Of a stretch of DNA of 64,000 bases, positions 11,521-23,447 are shown in pieces (positions within the stretch are counted from its first letter, which is position 1; each line of letters opens with the position of its first letter). The position numbers and the translations under genes were made by a program. The stretch lies in assembly GCA_002049455.2 (NCBI GenBank), contig KV918809.1, positions 1 through 64,000 on the forward strand, read 5' to 3'. Under the pieces are notes generated by a model that saw only the letters and a program-made list of their open reading frames with translations, was not told where the DNA came from and did not search any database. Source of the stretch: Porphyra umbilicalis. Its lineage: Eukaryota > Rhodophyta > Bangiophyceae > Bangiales > Bangiaceae.

Positions 11521-13024
11521 ATGGGTGCGAGTGGTGAAGCGATACAGAAGCGGCGACCTCCCCGCGGTGGGCTGTCGCGGGCGACCCGCAGGCGCAAGAA
11601 GCGGCTAGCCGCCCTGACCGTGGCAGCGGATGCTTCATCCACTGTTCTCTTGCAGTCCGCGGCCGACATGTATGCTGGTGACCTGACGGTGCCGATCGAG
11701 AAAGCTGCAGGTGGGGCCGTGGCAATCAAGACCGCGGCGGTGGACACGGCGGCGGTGGCGGAGTTTTCGTCTCAAGTAAATGGACAGGACGACTCGTGGC
11801 GCCAGGCGGGGACCACAATGGCGGTCCGTGAAGCTGCATCTGGGAATGAGGAGGAGGAAGAAGCTGATTGGGTAACCGAAGAGGAAGTCGAGGGTGGAAT
11901 CGTGTCCTTCCCGGGCAAGATAGCCCTCTCTTTCTCGCACACCTCCCCCTCGACGACAAACCGGTCCCCCACCTTACTCCCGGCCTCTCCCGCCTGGCCT
12001 GCGCCTGCACCTGGTCCTTCCCAGCCCCCCCCGACTTGGAAAATGTCTGCACCGGCTCGGACCTTCTCAGGGAGCTCGAGCGCCCCGTCGACGCTGATCC
12101 CTCCCCCCCCGTCCCAGCTGCTCCCAACACTACCCCCTTACCACCCACTCCGGTACCTGCGACGTCGCCACCAGCGGCCGCCTCTCCATCGATGACGACC
12201 TCCCCGCCAGCGCCAACCCCCCCCCTCCTCCCCCGCTCCTGGCCCTCCAAGGCGTCGTCCACAAGATTGTGTCGTCGGCAGCCGACGTCACGGCCGACCT
12301 CAGCCGCTCCGGAAGGGGCTTCCACATTGTTCACGAGGCCGTCAGCCACGCGCTGACGGGCGCCGTCGACGGGGCGTGCGCCGACATTCCCTCCAACGAG
12401 TTCTTCGTGATGATCAACCACGCGCGGGTGGAGACATTTGAGCAACAAGGTAAGCTCTTGCCGTCGGTCTTGGGCGGGAAGGACGGGCCTGGCGGCCGCG
12501 TGATGCTGAAATGTGGGGGTACGCATCCGGTGACCCCTGCGCGCTTCCGGGGACCTCGCACGGCGGCTTTTTGCGAGCTCGCTTCACTCGGGGCTGCCGT
12601 CATGCATGCGCTCAACTATGTCTTTCCCGGCGCGTGCCACATGGTTACGGGACCCACGATGCTGCGTTGCTTCGGGCGCTGCCGCCGGCAGCTTGTTCAA
12701 GTGGACAAGCTGCGTCCAAAGCTAATGGACGAAGCGTGCCCGGCCGTGTCGGTGCTGGTGGCGCTACGCGACGCTAAGCTTATCATGTACCCCGGCTCAC
12801 AGCGCTATCTGCCTGAAGAGAAAGGAGGAAAGCTGACGGCGTGCATTTCGCCGGTGACAGTGTTGCTGAAGGCTGGTGATTTGCTGATTTTTCGCCAAGA
12901 TGTCGCACACGCCGGTGCGGCCAGCGTTGGGACCGAACTTCGCCATCGTTAGCATTAGTATGTCGACGGCGGGGTGCCCGATGAGAAGGAGGGCGTCTTC
13001 ATTGTCCGCCCGCTGACCTCTTAG
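11521..13024 (+). pseudogene. 2-oxoglutarate/Fe(II) oxygenase-like gene, broken
   Basis: ATG 11521 starts a basic N-terminus (QKRRPPRGGLSRATRRRKKR) and an acidic stretch. The sensible frame then changes near 11930 (DDKPVPHLTPGLSR) and again near 12215 (LLALQGVVHKIVSSAADVTA). The last part reads like a double-stranded beta-helix oxygenase of the phytanoyl-CoA dioxygenase or TET/JBP kind: SVLVALRDAKLIMYPGSQRY, then LLKAGDLLIFRQDVAHAGAA with the distal His, then an Arg-containing segment. Two TAG codons (12950 and 12956) break the final strand, after which the same frame continues with YVDGGVPDEKEGVFIV to TAG at 13022. Where the family has an HxD metal motif this copy reads QVD (near 12697). That fits loss of function. 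The family call is inference from motif order. Confidence 0.5.
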
Positions 13025-15730
13025 TGTATTCAGGAGGATGCGGGCGCTACGAGTGGCGCAAGAAGGTTTGGGTGCTGTGGGGGTTGGCTAGGGCAGTGTA
13101 GTTACACTTTTTCGTGCAAGACACGCGGGCGGCCTGGCAGCCGAGACACGGGCAGGGAGGAGCACTCGTGACGGCTGGAGGTAGGGTACCCTTTAGGTTG
13201 GGGGGGCTCGGGAAACGAATCAACTGCTGGCACCGGGGGTGGTGCATCGCCACGCTCACCCCCGCACAAGCCGGCCGCGCCGCCGAGCCCCCACCCTATG
13301 CCTCTCCCCTCCTTGCCAAGGGGCACTTGGCGTCTGTCCCGGTGCACCTGATGAGACGATAGGGGTGCCGTTGCCTGCGAGCGGCAGCAAGCCCGACCGG
13401 GCGCTGCGCTCCGCGGCGCTGAAACACGGAGAGTCACAGACCAGGCTGTCACCCCCCCCCCCTCCCCCGCGGCGGATGTTGGCCTCGGCCGTGTGCGGCT
13501 CGATCGCGCCGCACGGCGCCGTCGCGTCGTCAGTCACGCTAGTACGTTCCGGCGACATGGCACCTCACAGGTCCCTGTTTGCTCACAGTCGGACTTTCCT
13601 TCCGCTGCTGGCGCTGCGCGGCATTCTGCACCCCCTGGCCTCCGCAGTTGCTGTCGCCCGCGGCCTACGAGGCCACCTCCTCCCCAGCGGACAGACAGGT
13701 CACCGACGTCTCCTCCATCTTTCTTCCCCCTGAATCCTCGCGGCCGCCAACGGGATGCCGTGCCGTCTCACCCCCCACCCGCTGCAGCGCCCTCACGGTG
13801 GCTACTGCCCGCCGCCGCCAACGGTGGCTTGGCCGCCGGCGCGGCTGTCGCAGCTAAGGCATCACAGATGGCATTCACAGCGGGCTGGGGCGGTCGCCGA
13901 GCCGAGCCTCCGCAGGGCAGGCGGGCCACCCGCCGCGGTGAGCGTCGGGCGGTGCCGTCTGCGTGCCGGCAACGGACTCGCCGTCCCCCCCCTGATGTGC
14001 CAGCGGGCGACCAACCGGATGACCTCACGTAGGCGGGCCTCCCGACTCGAATGGCCGAGCGGGACACCCCGCGCGTCGGGCGGTGGCAAACGAGGATGCC
14101 CGTCGGCTGGTGGCGGGGCGTCGACACTGTCAAACCGGCCGCCGCTCGTTTAAGCGCCTGTTTCGGGTTGTCCACGCTGTTTCCCCACCGCCCCCACACG
14201 ACGGATATCCACCTTGGGGGCCACCTCGGCGGTGCTCTGCGGCAGCATGCCACGTGTTCGCTGGCCGCAGCATGCCTGCGCCACCGCTGGCAACCGCGAC
14301 GGACAGACAAGCCGCCCAAAAAGCGTTCAGAATGAGTCACGGTAGGGTGCGGGGGGCGCGAGTGGCCGCGCGTACAGACTGGTCTGAGAGCCGCAGCTGA
14401 AAGCAACCGCACTAGGTAAGCCAGGATCAGAGGGCGGCCGACGTAGGGCCGGTCCGCCGCCGGGCGAGCCCACCCGCCGGTAGGGCGGCGGCGACAGCGG
14501 CGGCCGCGGGGGAGGAGAAAACTTTAGGGCGGAGCACGCGTCGCCGGGTGCGAGGGACGCACGGGCCGCCGGCTGTCGGTGCATGCGGGCCGTACGACAG
14601 CGATGACGTAGTGGTGTCTGTGGTTGCACTAGCGGCGCCACCGCATTCGTCGGAATCAGATAAGAGTGACGTCGGCTCCGCACGAGTTCTCGGTAGCCGA
14701 CAGCGTCGGCACCCCACGGACATGCACGGATGAGGTGGCGGCGAGGTGACGGTCGCGGCCGCCTGTGCTGACACCGCCGCTGGCGGTGACGCGGCCCACG
14801 ACGTCGGCGCCTACCGAAAGCCCGGCCATGTGGTCGGCCGCGCGCAGGCGGTGGAGATTGAGGTCGCGCTGTGCAGTGGCGCTAGCGTCATCAACTCGCC
14901 AGCGGCCAGCGCCGCCTTCGGCGCGTCGACAGGCCGTGGGGCGACAGGGGCCGGCGTCGACTCCCGGCGTGTCGGCGACGGAGCGGCACGGGCGACGGAG
15001 AGATGGTCGTCTTTGGCGCGGACGGCGGCATCAGCGGTCACAGGGAGAGGCTGAGGGCGCGGGGCTGCGGTGACGGTTGCCCCCGCCAAAGTAGCAGGGA
15101 CACCCCCCCCCCTCCCCCCAGCAGCAAAGTCGTCTGGAACACGCTGGCCCTCATCGGCGCCGGCCAATTCCGTGGGCGACTGGAATCCCCCCCCCCACTG
15201 CCGCTGGTCATGGGAATGGGCGCCCCCCCCCCCCACTGAGAGACGTGGGGCGGCACGGCAGCAGGCCAGCGGCGGAAGCCGCAAGGGCCCGCGCTGGTGA
15301 CCGTCTGACAACGCCAAGCGAGCACGCCCGCAGCGGCTTCACCACGCCACGGCGGCGGTGGCGGCGGCGGTACAAGTGACGGCGGCGGCGGCGGCGGCAC
15401 CCGCGTCGGCCGCAGTGACCACCACCGACGGTTGGCATGCGACGGTGGCCGCGGCCGCGGAGGCGACGAGCTCACGGCACCCAATTGCCGGTAGGATCGA
15501 GCCCGCCGGCGGGCACGACCAACGCCCGCCCTCAAGTTGGCAGACGGCCGCGTGCCAGGTAGGTGGGCGCCGCAGCCGTGCCCGCCGCCGCCGCGGCGGT
15601 CACCAACGGACCAAAGCCCTAGGTGTCGGCGCCACGCAGCCGGAAACGCACAAAGCTGTCGTCAGCGTTCCCTGCCGTTTCGATCCGGCGCGGCCGCAAC
15701 CGCCGTACCCGGAATAGCTGCGCCATTTTC
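13025..15730. other. GC-rich block, no gene called
   Basis: Long frames exist on all six readings, but all are Ala/Arg/Pro/Gly-rich and overlap each other on both strands. Runs of C or G of 8-10 bases recur. I see no conserved motif or splice pattern. Confidence 0.5.
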
Positions 15731-15739
15731 AGAGAAAGA

Positions 15740-15895
15740 GAAGGGGGCAGGAGTGCTGGACAGGGAGGTTGGACAGGGAGGTGGGACAGGGGTGTTGTAG
15801 AGGGCTGTGGGGCAGGGGTGCGGGGCAGGGGTGTGGTGCAGGGGTGCCGAGCAGACGTGGGGAGCGGGGGTGGGCTCGGCGACGGACGCGGGCAT
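15740..15895. repeat. G-rich minisatellite
   Basis: Degenerate copies of GGGGCAGGGGTGC/GGACAGGGAGGTG run in tandem on the plus strand. The regular G-runs could form quadruplexes. Confidence 0.7.
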
Positions 15896-17433
15896 ACATG
15901 ATGAAGGCAACGCGGCTCACACTGATCTGCTTGCATCAAGACCAAAGCGCACAACTGCATAGAAATCGGGGGATACCCCACCAAAGGCGCAGCAAAACTG
16001 CATTCGATTCTACATGACAGCTACACACACATGGGGTGGAGAGCGCGGCGGCTGGCACGCCCGACGCGCGCCCGCCGGCCTTCCGATGTCTACACCAGGG
16101 GGGGGGTACGGATGCGTGTCGCCACCATACGGCGGATTCCGTCCGCCTTTGCCACCGTTCGCATTGGTATGCCGAAATCGGCCGCACGGCATCCAAGAAG
16201 GGCACTTGTTACGTCCTGCCTTTCGGCACTGAGACGGTCACTGATGGTCCTTCCGCTCGGCGGCAGTCGTCCCGCAATAAATAAAATTTAGCCTCACTCT
16301 TGCAACGTCGCGTTCCAAGCGGCACACAGGCCAAACAACGACGACGTGATCACCAGCGTCGTTGCCCCAGGCGACAAGAGGGAGGTCGGCGGAACCCCCC
16401 CCCCCTGAAGATGGTCGCGGATGGCGTGCCCCCGCCCCCGTCGGCGCGACCGTCGGCGTGGAAAGCGGCGCGGCGGGGGCCAAGTGGCGGTTGCCACCGG
16501 TTGCAGTACGGAATGCGGCGGCCGCGGTAGCGGCGGCGCTGTCGCGCGGGGCCGCCCCGGCGGCGTCAGTGGACCTCTTGGCGCCAGTGGCGCTGGCCAG
16601 CCGCGGCGCCCGCGTGGCGGCAACCACCGTGACGCTGAGTGTCGGCGGCGAGACGAGAATTGCGGGTGTGGGCGGCCGCCCCTTCGACGCCCCATGGATC
16701 CGCAACGACGTCATCAAGGGCGAGAGCGTCGGTGAGGACAGCGTCGGCGAAAAGACGGCGGCGGGGGACGGGGGCATGGCGGCGACGACGACCCGCAACG
16801 CCGTCGCCCGACCTGCTCGCCCTCCCCCCTTTGGAATGAAAGAAGAGGAGCGCGCTCCGCCCGTCCTCAGTGACGCATTCTGTGCGGGAGGAGGCATAGC
16901 GGCAACCAGGTGCCAAGAATCGTCCATGGTGTCACGTGCCGCGGAGGCAGCAAGAGTCACCGCACTGTCACAGGCGCACCCCGTCCCTATCCTTCCCCAC
17001 TGCACCGCTGTCCGCCCCCCCCGCCTTCAATTATGATGAGCACGGTGCCTTCCACTGCCTGGTGCGCCGCTCCTGGACTCTCCCACGCCACCCGCGGCTT
17101 GGCCAGCACTCTCGCGCGTGCCCGCAGACCCCCCCCCCCCACCGCCTCACCATCACCCCATCGGAAGCCATGCTTTTTTTCGTCCCCATCGCTGTTTCCT
17201 CTTGCCTCTTCGTGCGGCAGCTCTCCAGCCTTTGCTTCAAGAGACAGGCCATCGCCCCTCGCACACTCATCGCCCCCCCGGTGGACCTCTCTGTGGCCGC
17301 CACGCCGCTGACGGCGGCCCCTCCGGCGCCCTTCACCCGCGGGTCGGGGGAACTGAAGCGTCTCCCCGGCTCGAGGGAGGTCCGCATCGGCCCCTGCTGC
17401 CCGCCGGCGTCGGTTGAACGCGGGGGGGGGGGG
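15896..17433. other. GC-rich block, no gene called
   Basis: Two long overlapping frames on opposite strands (plus 16362-17036 and minus 16238-17005) exist only because stop codons are rare in this base composition. Neither shows a recognisable motif. The block ends at the hAT target site at 17434. Confidence 0.45.
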
Positions 17434-17566
17434 ATCACTTGCAGGGGTTGTCATGGATATATCCCTGAGGAATATATCCATGCATTATATCCGTATCCAC
17501 TTCGGATACGCGCCGGGGACGCATATTCTAAATGCATTATGAGAAAGAGAGGAGAGGATATATATA

Positions 17567-17697
17567 CAGTGCGTTCTCGTTATAAGAGAATCGTTTACAA
17601 AAGAATATGGGTCGCGAGTCTTCCATTCCAGTCCGTGTGGGCCACGTTTTGTTCATATTGAGCCGAATCAGCTGTCTCTTATAACGAGAACGCCCTG
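17567..17697. mobile_element. 131-bp TA-flanked MITE, CAGTGCGTTCTC family
   Basis: Ends are CAGTGCGTTCTCGTTATAAG and the inverse; TA lies outside both ends (17565-17566, 17698-17699). A longer relative is at 28549-28852; they share the block around TCGCGAGTCTTCCATTCC. Confidence 0.85.
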
Positions 17698-17774
17698 TAT
17701 CCTGTCCAACAAAAAAGTGCAAGATTATATCAGATCCGTAATCCAGATATGAAAGGGCAGGATACAGGGATATA

Positions 17775-18215
17775 TTGCTGATCCCCCAATTCTGTCCTCA
17801 TCGCCCCGGAACGGTAGTGGAACGGCAATGAATGCAGATCTCTCATTGGTCGAGCAGTCCGACAGCAGTGCATGTCCGGCCCGATCTTTACAGAATGTGC
17901 CCGTACGGCCCCCAATCGCACAATCAACGCCTTCGTTTTTCTGCACTTTTCTGCGTATCTCCCAGAAAATCCCGATATCTCAACGATTGCGGGCCAGTTG
18001 CTCCCTTGACACGGAAGGGATCGGAAGAAAATCTCAAGAAAAAGAAGGATCTCGGTTCTGCACGGAAGTGGCGGAGAGAGAGCCAATAGGACGCCTCAGA
18101 TTCGTGCTGAGCAGCTGTTTACGGCTGCGTTTAACCAACAGATGGCCAGTTCCACAAGAACCGTACCGCCAGGAACCGTTCCTGGTCGACGAGGACAGAA
18201 TTGGGGGATCAGCAA
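17775..18215. mobile_element. TA-flanked element, TTGCTGATCCCC family
   Basis: Ends TTGCTGATCCCCCAATTCTG and its inverse, flanked by TA on both sides (17773-17774, 18216-18217). It is 441 bp with no protein. It is nested in the hAT element 17442-19161. Confidence 0.8.
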
Positions 18216-18311
18216 TACAAGATTATTAAACTTCTCGGGCCGACAGAATTCCGGTACAACGCAGTCCACCTCTCTTTTCCCAATCCGACCATCGGGAGAT
18301 TCATGTGCAAG

Positions 18312-18693
18312 TAGGGCTGCACACGACGCCCCTATTTCGGGGGCGTCAGGGGCGCGCGACGGATATGACGCCTTACTGACGCCCCATGAGGCAGCCAAAA
18401 CGCCCTCACGACGCCCCAAGTAGCACCCTCAATATTCGCCATATCCTTAAAGTAGTACCCATATCGTGCTCTCATATCCCTTTTTTGTGTCCAGACTGGG
18501 TGCCTGTCCCCAACCAAGGTGCACAGCCGCCACCTGCTGAATCATGTGGACCCCCACGAAAACTTGCTTTTCGCGACGCCTTGTTGACGCCCTTTTGAGT
18601 TGGGGCGCTAGGGGCGCACGACGCCCAAATGACGCCCTGGTGACGCCCTTAACGACGCCCTTAATGACGCCCCGGGCGTTCTGAGCAACCCTA
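18312..18693 (-). mobile_element. 382-bp hAT MITE, TAGGGTTGC family, copy 1
   Basis: Termini are TAGGGCTGCACAC and GAGCAACCCTA. The 8-bp duplication TGTGCAAG lies at 18304-18311 and 18694-18701. The interior is rich in GACGCCC words. Copy 2 at 39911-40292 has exactly the same length in the opposite orientation. Confidence 0.9.
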
Positions 18694-19207
18694 TGTGCAA
18701 GCATGTTGCAGCGACAAGCGGCAATCCCGCCCGACCCGGAAGAAACCGTTCAAGCACGCGACTCGGCCCGCTTACGATATCAGCAAAGTGTGACACGAGT
18801 TTCAGAACGGTCTATCTGACGACCGTTTACAAAAACGGCGGAGAACTGCCTGGACCGCGCCCGTTGGGGCGCACACATCAAATGTGAATATCACGTCGTA
18901 CTTGACGTCCATTTAGCACTCAACAAGTGTCTGAATGGCGTCTTTCTCTGGCCCAAATTGTGCGGCCTGACAGACTTGCAGGAATAGAATCGGATAAGAT
19001 AATCGTACTCAGATACGGATATAATCTACGTAATAATCCGGTTTCGGAGGCAGATATCCGCATCCGGATCTTAGTCAGCGATTTATCCGTAATCAGATAC
19101 ACCGCATCGGCGTGTATCCGTATCCTATTTCGCCTCGAAATGCATATCCTGACAACCCCTGATCACTTGCCACCTTGCTTTTTTTGTCACCGCCTTTCGG
19201 GCTAACC

Positions 19208-19750
19208 CTAACCCCCTTTTCCCGCAAATCTCCGTCCGCGGCCGGCCGTGCAACCGCCGCACGCGCATGAGCAGCGCGGCGGCGCGCGGCGCCCGCTCCG
19301 CCGGTGATAGCAGTGCGTGGTGCGCCTGCGCGGCGGCGACAACGGGGGGAGGGTGACCACCAGCAGGGGTAACTGCCGGCGGTGCGGCAGCAACACCGGC
19401 AGGTCCCCCAGCGGCAGCCGCCGAAACACCCACAGGTCCGCGCCCACGACGACGCCCACCACGAAATACCAGCGTCCAATGCCCGCTAACAAGAAGCCGA
19501 GTAGCAGCAGGGGGAGGAGCGGCAGCAGGGAGAGCAACCCGCCCCGACGCAGGAGCACCAGCAACACCGGCCACCGCAGCACCGACAACACCCCCGCCGC
19601 CGACACGCGCACCAACACCAACCGCACCGCCCCCAACACCCCCACGACCGCCGTCTTGAGGGGCATATTGAGGAAGTCGAGGTCGAGCACGACCCTGTCC
19701 TTGGCCGCCGTGAGGTTGAGCGCCGCCACCGCGACCACCAGGAAACCCAC
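19208..19750 (-). other. hydrophobic reading frame of unclear status
   Basis: The minus strand has a frame rich in Leu/Val with several potential membrane segments (e.g. GLLSLLPLLPLLLLGFLLAG). It starts only at a non-ATG codon and has TGA eight codons upstream. The plus strand of the same stretch is Thr/Ser/Arg-rich and open into 19880. Neither is recognised. It may be an exon or simply composition. Confidence 0.2.
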
Positions 19751-21777
19751 AAACCGCCAAGGACGTCATGGCGTTGGCAAGCCGGGGATCACCCGGGGGA
19801 TCATTGCGGAAGGGACAGACGTCGACGGGGCCTCGAGGCCTCTCGGTCAACCAGCTCCACTCCCCGTGGGAGGAGGATGACACGGCGACGTATGACACGG
19901 TCGCGGTGCTGCCGCCGGGTACCCCGGGGTTTCTCACGGCCGAAGGAGCGCCCGAAGCTCGGCGGGAGGCCCCGACGGGTCCCCCGCTGTGCTTTATGTG
20001 ATAGACGCGCGGACACCGGGTTCCTGATTGCAAGATTCTGACGAATAAACAGCGGGACCTCGTGAAAGCCGCGCGGAGCACCTTCCTTCGACAGAGGAAC
20101 GCGTGGGCGGGCGCCGTAGCTGATTGCACCTCCGTTGTGACCCCGATGTGGGACGACCTGTTGTGCGGCGCGCAGTCAACGAGGACGGAAGCGGGGGACG
20201 CCCCGCCCGTGGCAACCCCGGCCAAGGGGTGCCGCGGGGCGGGAAACGCCTAGAGGGGGGTGGCATCGCCATCCCCCTCCATCCCCCCTGTCCGCTCCAA
20301 CTCCCCGGTCGCCCCCCGTCACGTCACGTTTGCGTCCCCGGGGGTAACCGCGAGGTGCTGTGTCCCAGCCCGATGCCCCTGCCGTCGTGGGCGATACCGC
20401 CCGCGGTTAAAGAGGACGCTGTTGCTGTTACGGAAAGAGAACTTTGAGATTAGCGCGTCGTACCAGTTGGCGCTGCGGCAGACCCCCGTGCCCACGAGGG
20501 CGGTGGTCGACACTGGCGCCGGACCAAGCGTGATCCGCGCGGATATGTTGCCCGAGGGGTGGACCCAGTATGCATCGCGGGCGCCGCCCCGGACCCAAGT
20601 GAGTGACGCCTCGGGGCAGTTGCTCAAGGTGAACGCGGAGGTGTCGCTGACGATCTGCGTCGGGGGGGCCGCTATGGAGTATGAGTTCCTCGTGGGCACG
20701 GCACTGTCGGTACCGCTCATCCTCGGATGGGACTTCCAGCGCAACTACGTGGACACCATCTCTCCCAAGACGCAGAAGATCATGTGGGACAACGGCACGT
20801 CCACTGTGGCGGTGCGGAGCTGGACGGGGAACACGCGGCCCGCGCCCCCACGCCGAGGAAACAAGGCGAAGGCCCAAGCTGGGGCTATCCGGATTCGGCA
20901 AGGGGTCACCGTGGGCTCGCGGGGCATCCAGGCGGTCCAGGTGTGCTGCAACGTCAAGGGGGTCCACCTGGTACGGGAACGCCCTGTCAAAATGAGCCGA
21001 CGGAAGGTACTGTTGCACAACGCCGTCGCAGAGTTCTCCCCCAATACCCCGCGGTCCCTCTACCTGACTAACATCGGGGACCTACCGGTGCACCTAACGA
21101 AGGGGCACATCATCGGAACCGCGACGGACTGCAATGGACCGCTGCACGTCGTCGAGGAGGAGGAGGAACTGTGGGAGATCCTAGCGATGGGGGCGCATCC
21201 CCGTGACAAGCCCGACGAGGAGGTCAAGACGAGGCGACAAGCCGAAGAGGGGATCGACGAGGGACAACCTCCACCCCACCCGCCGGACAAGACGTGTCCC
21301 AAACCAGAGGTCCACTGGGAGGGTGTCCCCGGTACGCTCCGCGGTGCCGTAGACGACCTCCTCGAGGAATACGAGGCGCTATGGGCGGGGTAACTCGGCA
21401 AGGTCAACGTCACCCCGCACCGGATCGAGGTGACCCCCGGGGCACGACCACAGCGGGCCCAACCCTCTCGGGCGAGCCACGCTTGTAGGGACATCATCGC
21501 CCAGGAGGTGCAACGCCAACGGGACCTCGAGGTATTCGAGCCCTCGAGTGCCGAGTGGGCCTTCCCTGTGGTCCTGGTCCCAAAACCCGACGGGAAGATA
21601 CGGTTCTGCGTGGATTACCGCCGACTTAACGAGGTAACGGTTCGGGATGTGTACCCGTTGCCACGTACGGACGATTGTTTTGACTTTCTCGGGGACGCCA
21701 AGGTGTTTTCGACGCTTGACTGCAACTCGGGGTATTGGCAGATCCCCGTGGCGGACGAGGACCGGGATTCGGCCTGA
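19720..21777 (+). pseudogene. Ty3/gypsy-like gag-protease-reverse transcriptase remnant
   Basis: One frame carries three retroelement modules in the order gag, protease, RT. A gag tail ends in a CCHC zinc knuckle (Cys 19990, His 20014, Cys 20029), but the second Cys position is TGA (19999) followed by TAG (20002). An aspartic protease follows with VVDTGAGPSVIR (catalytic Asp codon 20509) and LILGWDFQ near 20720. The N-terminal part of reverse transcriptase then has VLVPKPDGKIRFCVDYRRLN and VFSTLDCNSGYWQIPV (21570-21756). Further stops lie at 20251 and 21391, and RT is cut off at 21775 before the YxDD box; RNase H and integrase are missing. I found no LTR pair. The element is dead, and all five stops are in one frame, so it originally encoded a single gag-pol polyprotein. 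Confidence 0.85.
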
Positions 21778-21957
21778 CGAACAAGGGGCTTTCCAAAGGG
21801 TGATACGCAAACGACCCGCGTGGGGTTTGTTGGTCGCTGACGCGCCCTACGGCACCGTCGACACTATAAGACCCCCTAAACTACTACGCGCTACGACTAC
21901 GACCCCCGAGGGCACTACCCCCCCCCCCATTCCGTCATCACTACCCCCCATCCCGGG
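21778..21957. other. end of the retroelement remnant / gene tail
   Basis: About 60 bp after the RT stop still resemble the RT continuation in a shifted frame (AACAAGGGGCTT, as in TNKGLF). The sequence then becomes C-rich and leads into the 3' end of the minus-strand gene. Confidence 0.5.
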
Positions 21958-23447
21958 TCAACCGCTGGCCGACGAAGGTCCGCCCAACTCGGGACCGGGT
22001 AGACCGCGTGGGCGCTGCGCCGCCGGCTCCTCGTGGTAGACGTCGCGGTCGCGGTGATGCTGCTGCCAGCGGTTGGCCCCACCGGCGGCCACGCCGACCC
22101 CGCGAAGGAGAACCGCGTGGATGCTGCGCCGACCGACCAACTGGAGCAACTCGTCCAAGTGACGGGGCGGAACCCCGGGGTGGTCGCGGGCCCATTGGGC
22201 GATTAAGTCGCCAAGAGACACCGCGGTGTGGCTAAAGTCGGTCAACAGGGTCCCCGTGGTGTAGCCGCGGAGTTCCCCGGGGTCACAAGCCACGACGCGC
22301 GCCAACCCCTGCGGGACACGGTCCAAGGGAATGTGGTCGAGTTGGTCGAAGGCCACGTCGAGGATGTCGCGGTGCTGGGGTAACGTGGGCTGCGGGCGGC
22401 CGAGACGGCGGCGACCCAACCCACACGAGCAGGGCCGTAGCCGCGCGCCTCGACGATGTCCGCAGTGTACGGCAAGTCGAAGGGGCGAAGGTCCTCAGCG
22501 ACCTTGGCGCGGGTTCCGTCGTCGTCCACCTCGAGGGATGCCCAAATCCAACCCTCGCTGTCCCAACGGTCGGTGCTACGCGCGCGGAGGCGCTGACGGA
22601 AGGCCTCCGTGTCGGGAAGCTGGTCCGCGAGGTCCAACAACGCCCCAAGGGTGGCGGCCGCCCCCGCGTTGGGACCCGCGGAGTTGACGCGGATCCTGGA
22701 CACCCCGAGGGAGCGGATCCAGTCGAGGAGACGCGGGGGGTAACGCCACAAGACCCGACGGGTGCGGAACGTTTCTAGGAGAACGACGGCCGCCGCGAAA
22801 GCCAACTCACTACAAAATATAGCCCACGAGGCGCGCCGCCCCGCGTAGAGGTCGTCCGTGGCGTAGGCGTGCACCCACGGGAGTTCCACCATGCTGCCGT
22901 ACGGGACCTCCACCCCGGACCACCCCGCGGGAGTCGGCAAGTAAAACCGCGAGCGGGTCGCCGTTGCACAGCTCGAGTACTCCGACTGGTGCCAAGCCAC
23001 GAGGTGTCCGGTGAGGCCGCCCCGGTGGTTGCGAGCCGTAGTCAGCTGGACCGTCGTGGGGCCTTCCGCGTCCGACACGTCGATGAAGGGCGGGCACGTG
23101 AGGATGAACTCGAAGGTCGGCACCAACGGCGGGTTCACCGGGGGGTCGTCCATGAAGCCCACGTAGGAGCGGCAGTACCTCACCTCGCGGCTGCGCCGCA
23201 CCACGGTGATCGACGAGGCGCGGTCGTCAAGGGAAGGCACTAGGGCGTGCGGCATCGCCGCGATGTGCTTGGCGAACGGATTGGAGGGGCGCGTCCAGTC
23301 GATGCCCCGGAACGTCGCGTGGACCAGCGATCCCGCCACGCCCATGCGGGCCTCCTCACGGGCCCACGCGGGCGCCCACGTCGACGGGTTGGACAACACG
23401 GGCAGGGAACCCACGACGGTCGAGTAGCGCATCTCTTCGTCAGCCAT
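21958..23447 (-). CDS. unidentified protein, one apparent frameshift
   Basis: From ATG 23447 (MADEEMRYSTVVGSLPVLSN) a frame of about 350 codons reads like an ordinary soluble protein: mixed composition, Trp/Tyr-rich segments (WSGVEVPYGSMVELPWVHAY) and a helical part (LGALLDLADQLPDTEAFRQR). Near 22400 the sensible text passes into the next frame (DILDVAFDQLDHIPLDRVPQ, then DLIAQWARDHPGVPPRHLDE) and ends at 21958. A single-base indel or a sequencing error would explain this; I see no intron borders. I recognise no family. It lies tail to tail with the gypsy-like remnant, the position in which some LTR elements carry an antisense gene, so it may belong to that element or be a host gene. Its codon use matches the GC-rich retroelement. 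Confidence 0.45.

Larger units (their letters stand above)
17442..19161. mobile_element. hAT-type element carrying nested insertions
   Basis: The termini CAGGGGTTGTC and GACAACCCCTG are inverted, and ATCACTTG is duplicated exactly at 17434-17441 and 19162-19169. CAGGG-type ends with 8-bp duplications define hAT elements. The subterminal parts are full of GGATAT/ATATCC words. Three younger insertions (17567-17697, 17775-18215, 18312-18693) make up over half of the 1720 bp. No transposase is seen, so it was mobilised in trans. Confidence 0.85.

Noticed and set aside
13750..17430. Long overlapping frames in the GC-rich block
   Set aside because: Same compositional reason; no splice pattern, conserved motif or repeat family supports a gene.
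19203..19216. Two CCCTAA repeats resembling telomere sequence
   Set aside because: Two units are expected by chance and lie next to ordinary repeats, not at a chromosome end.
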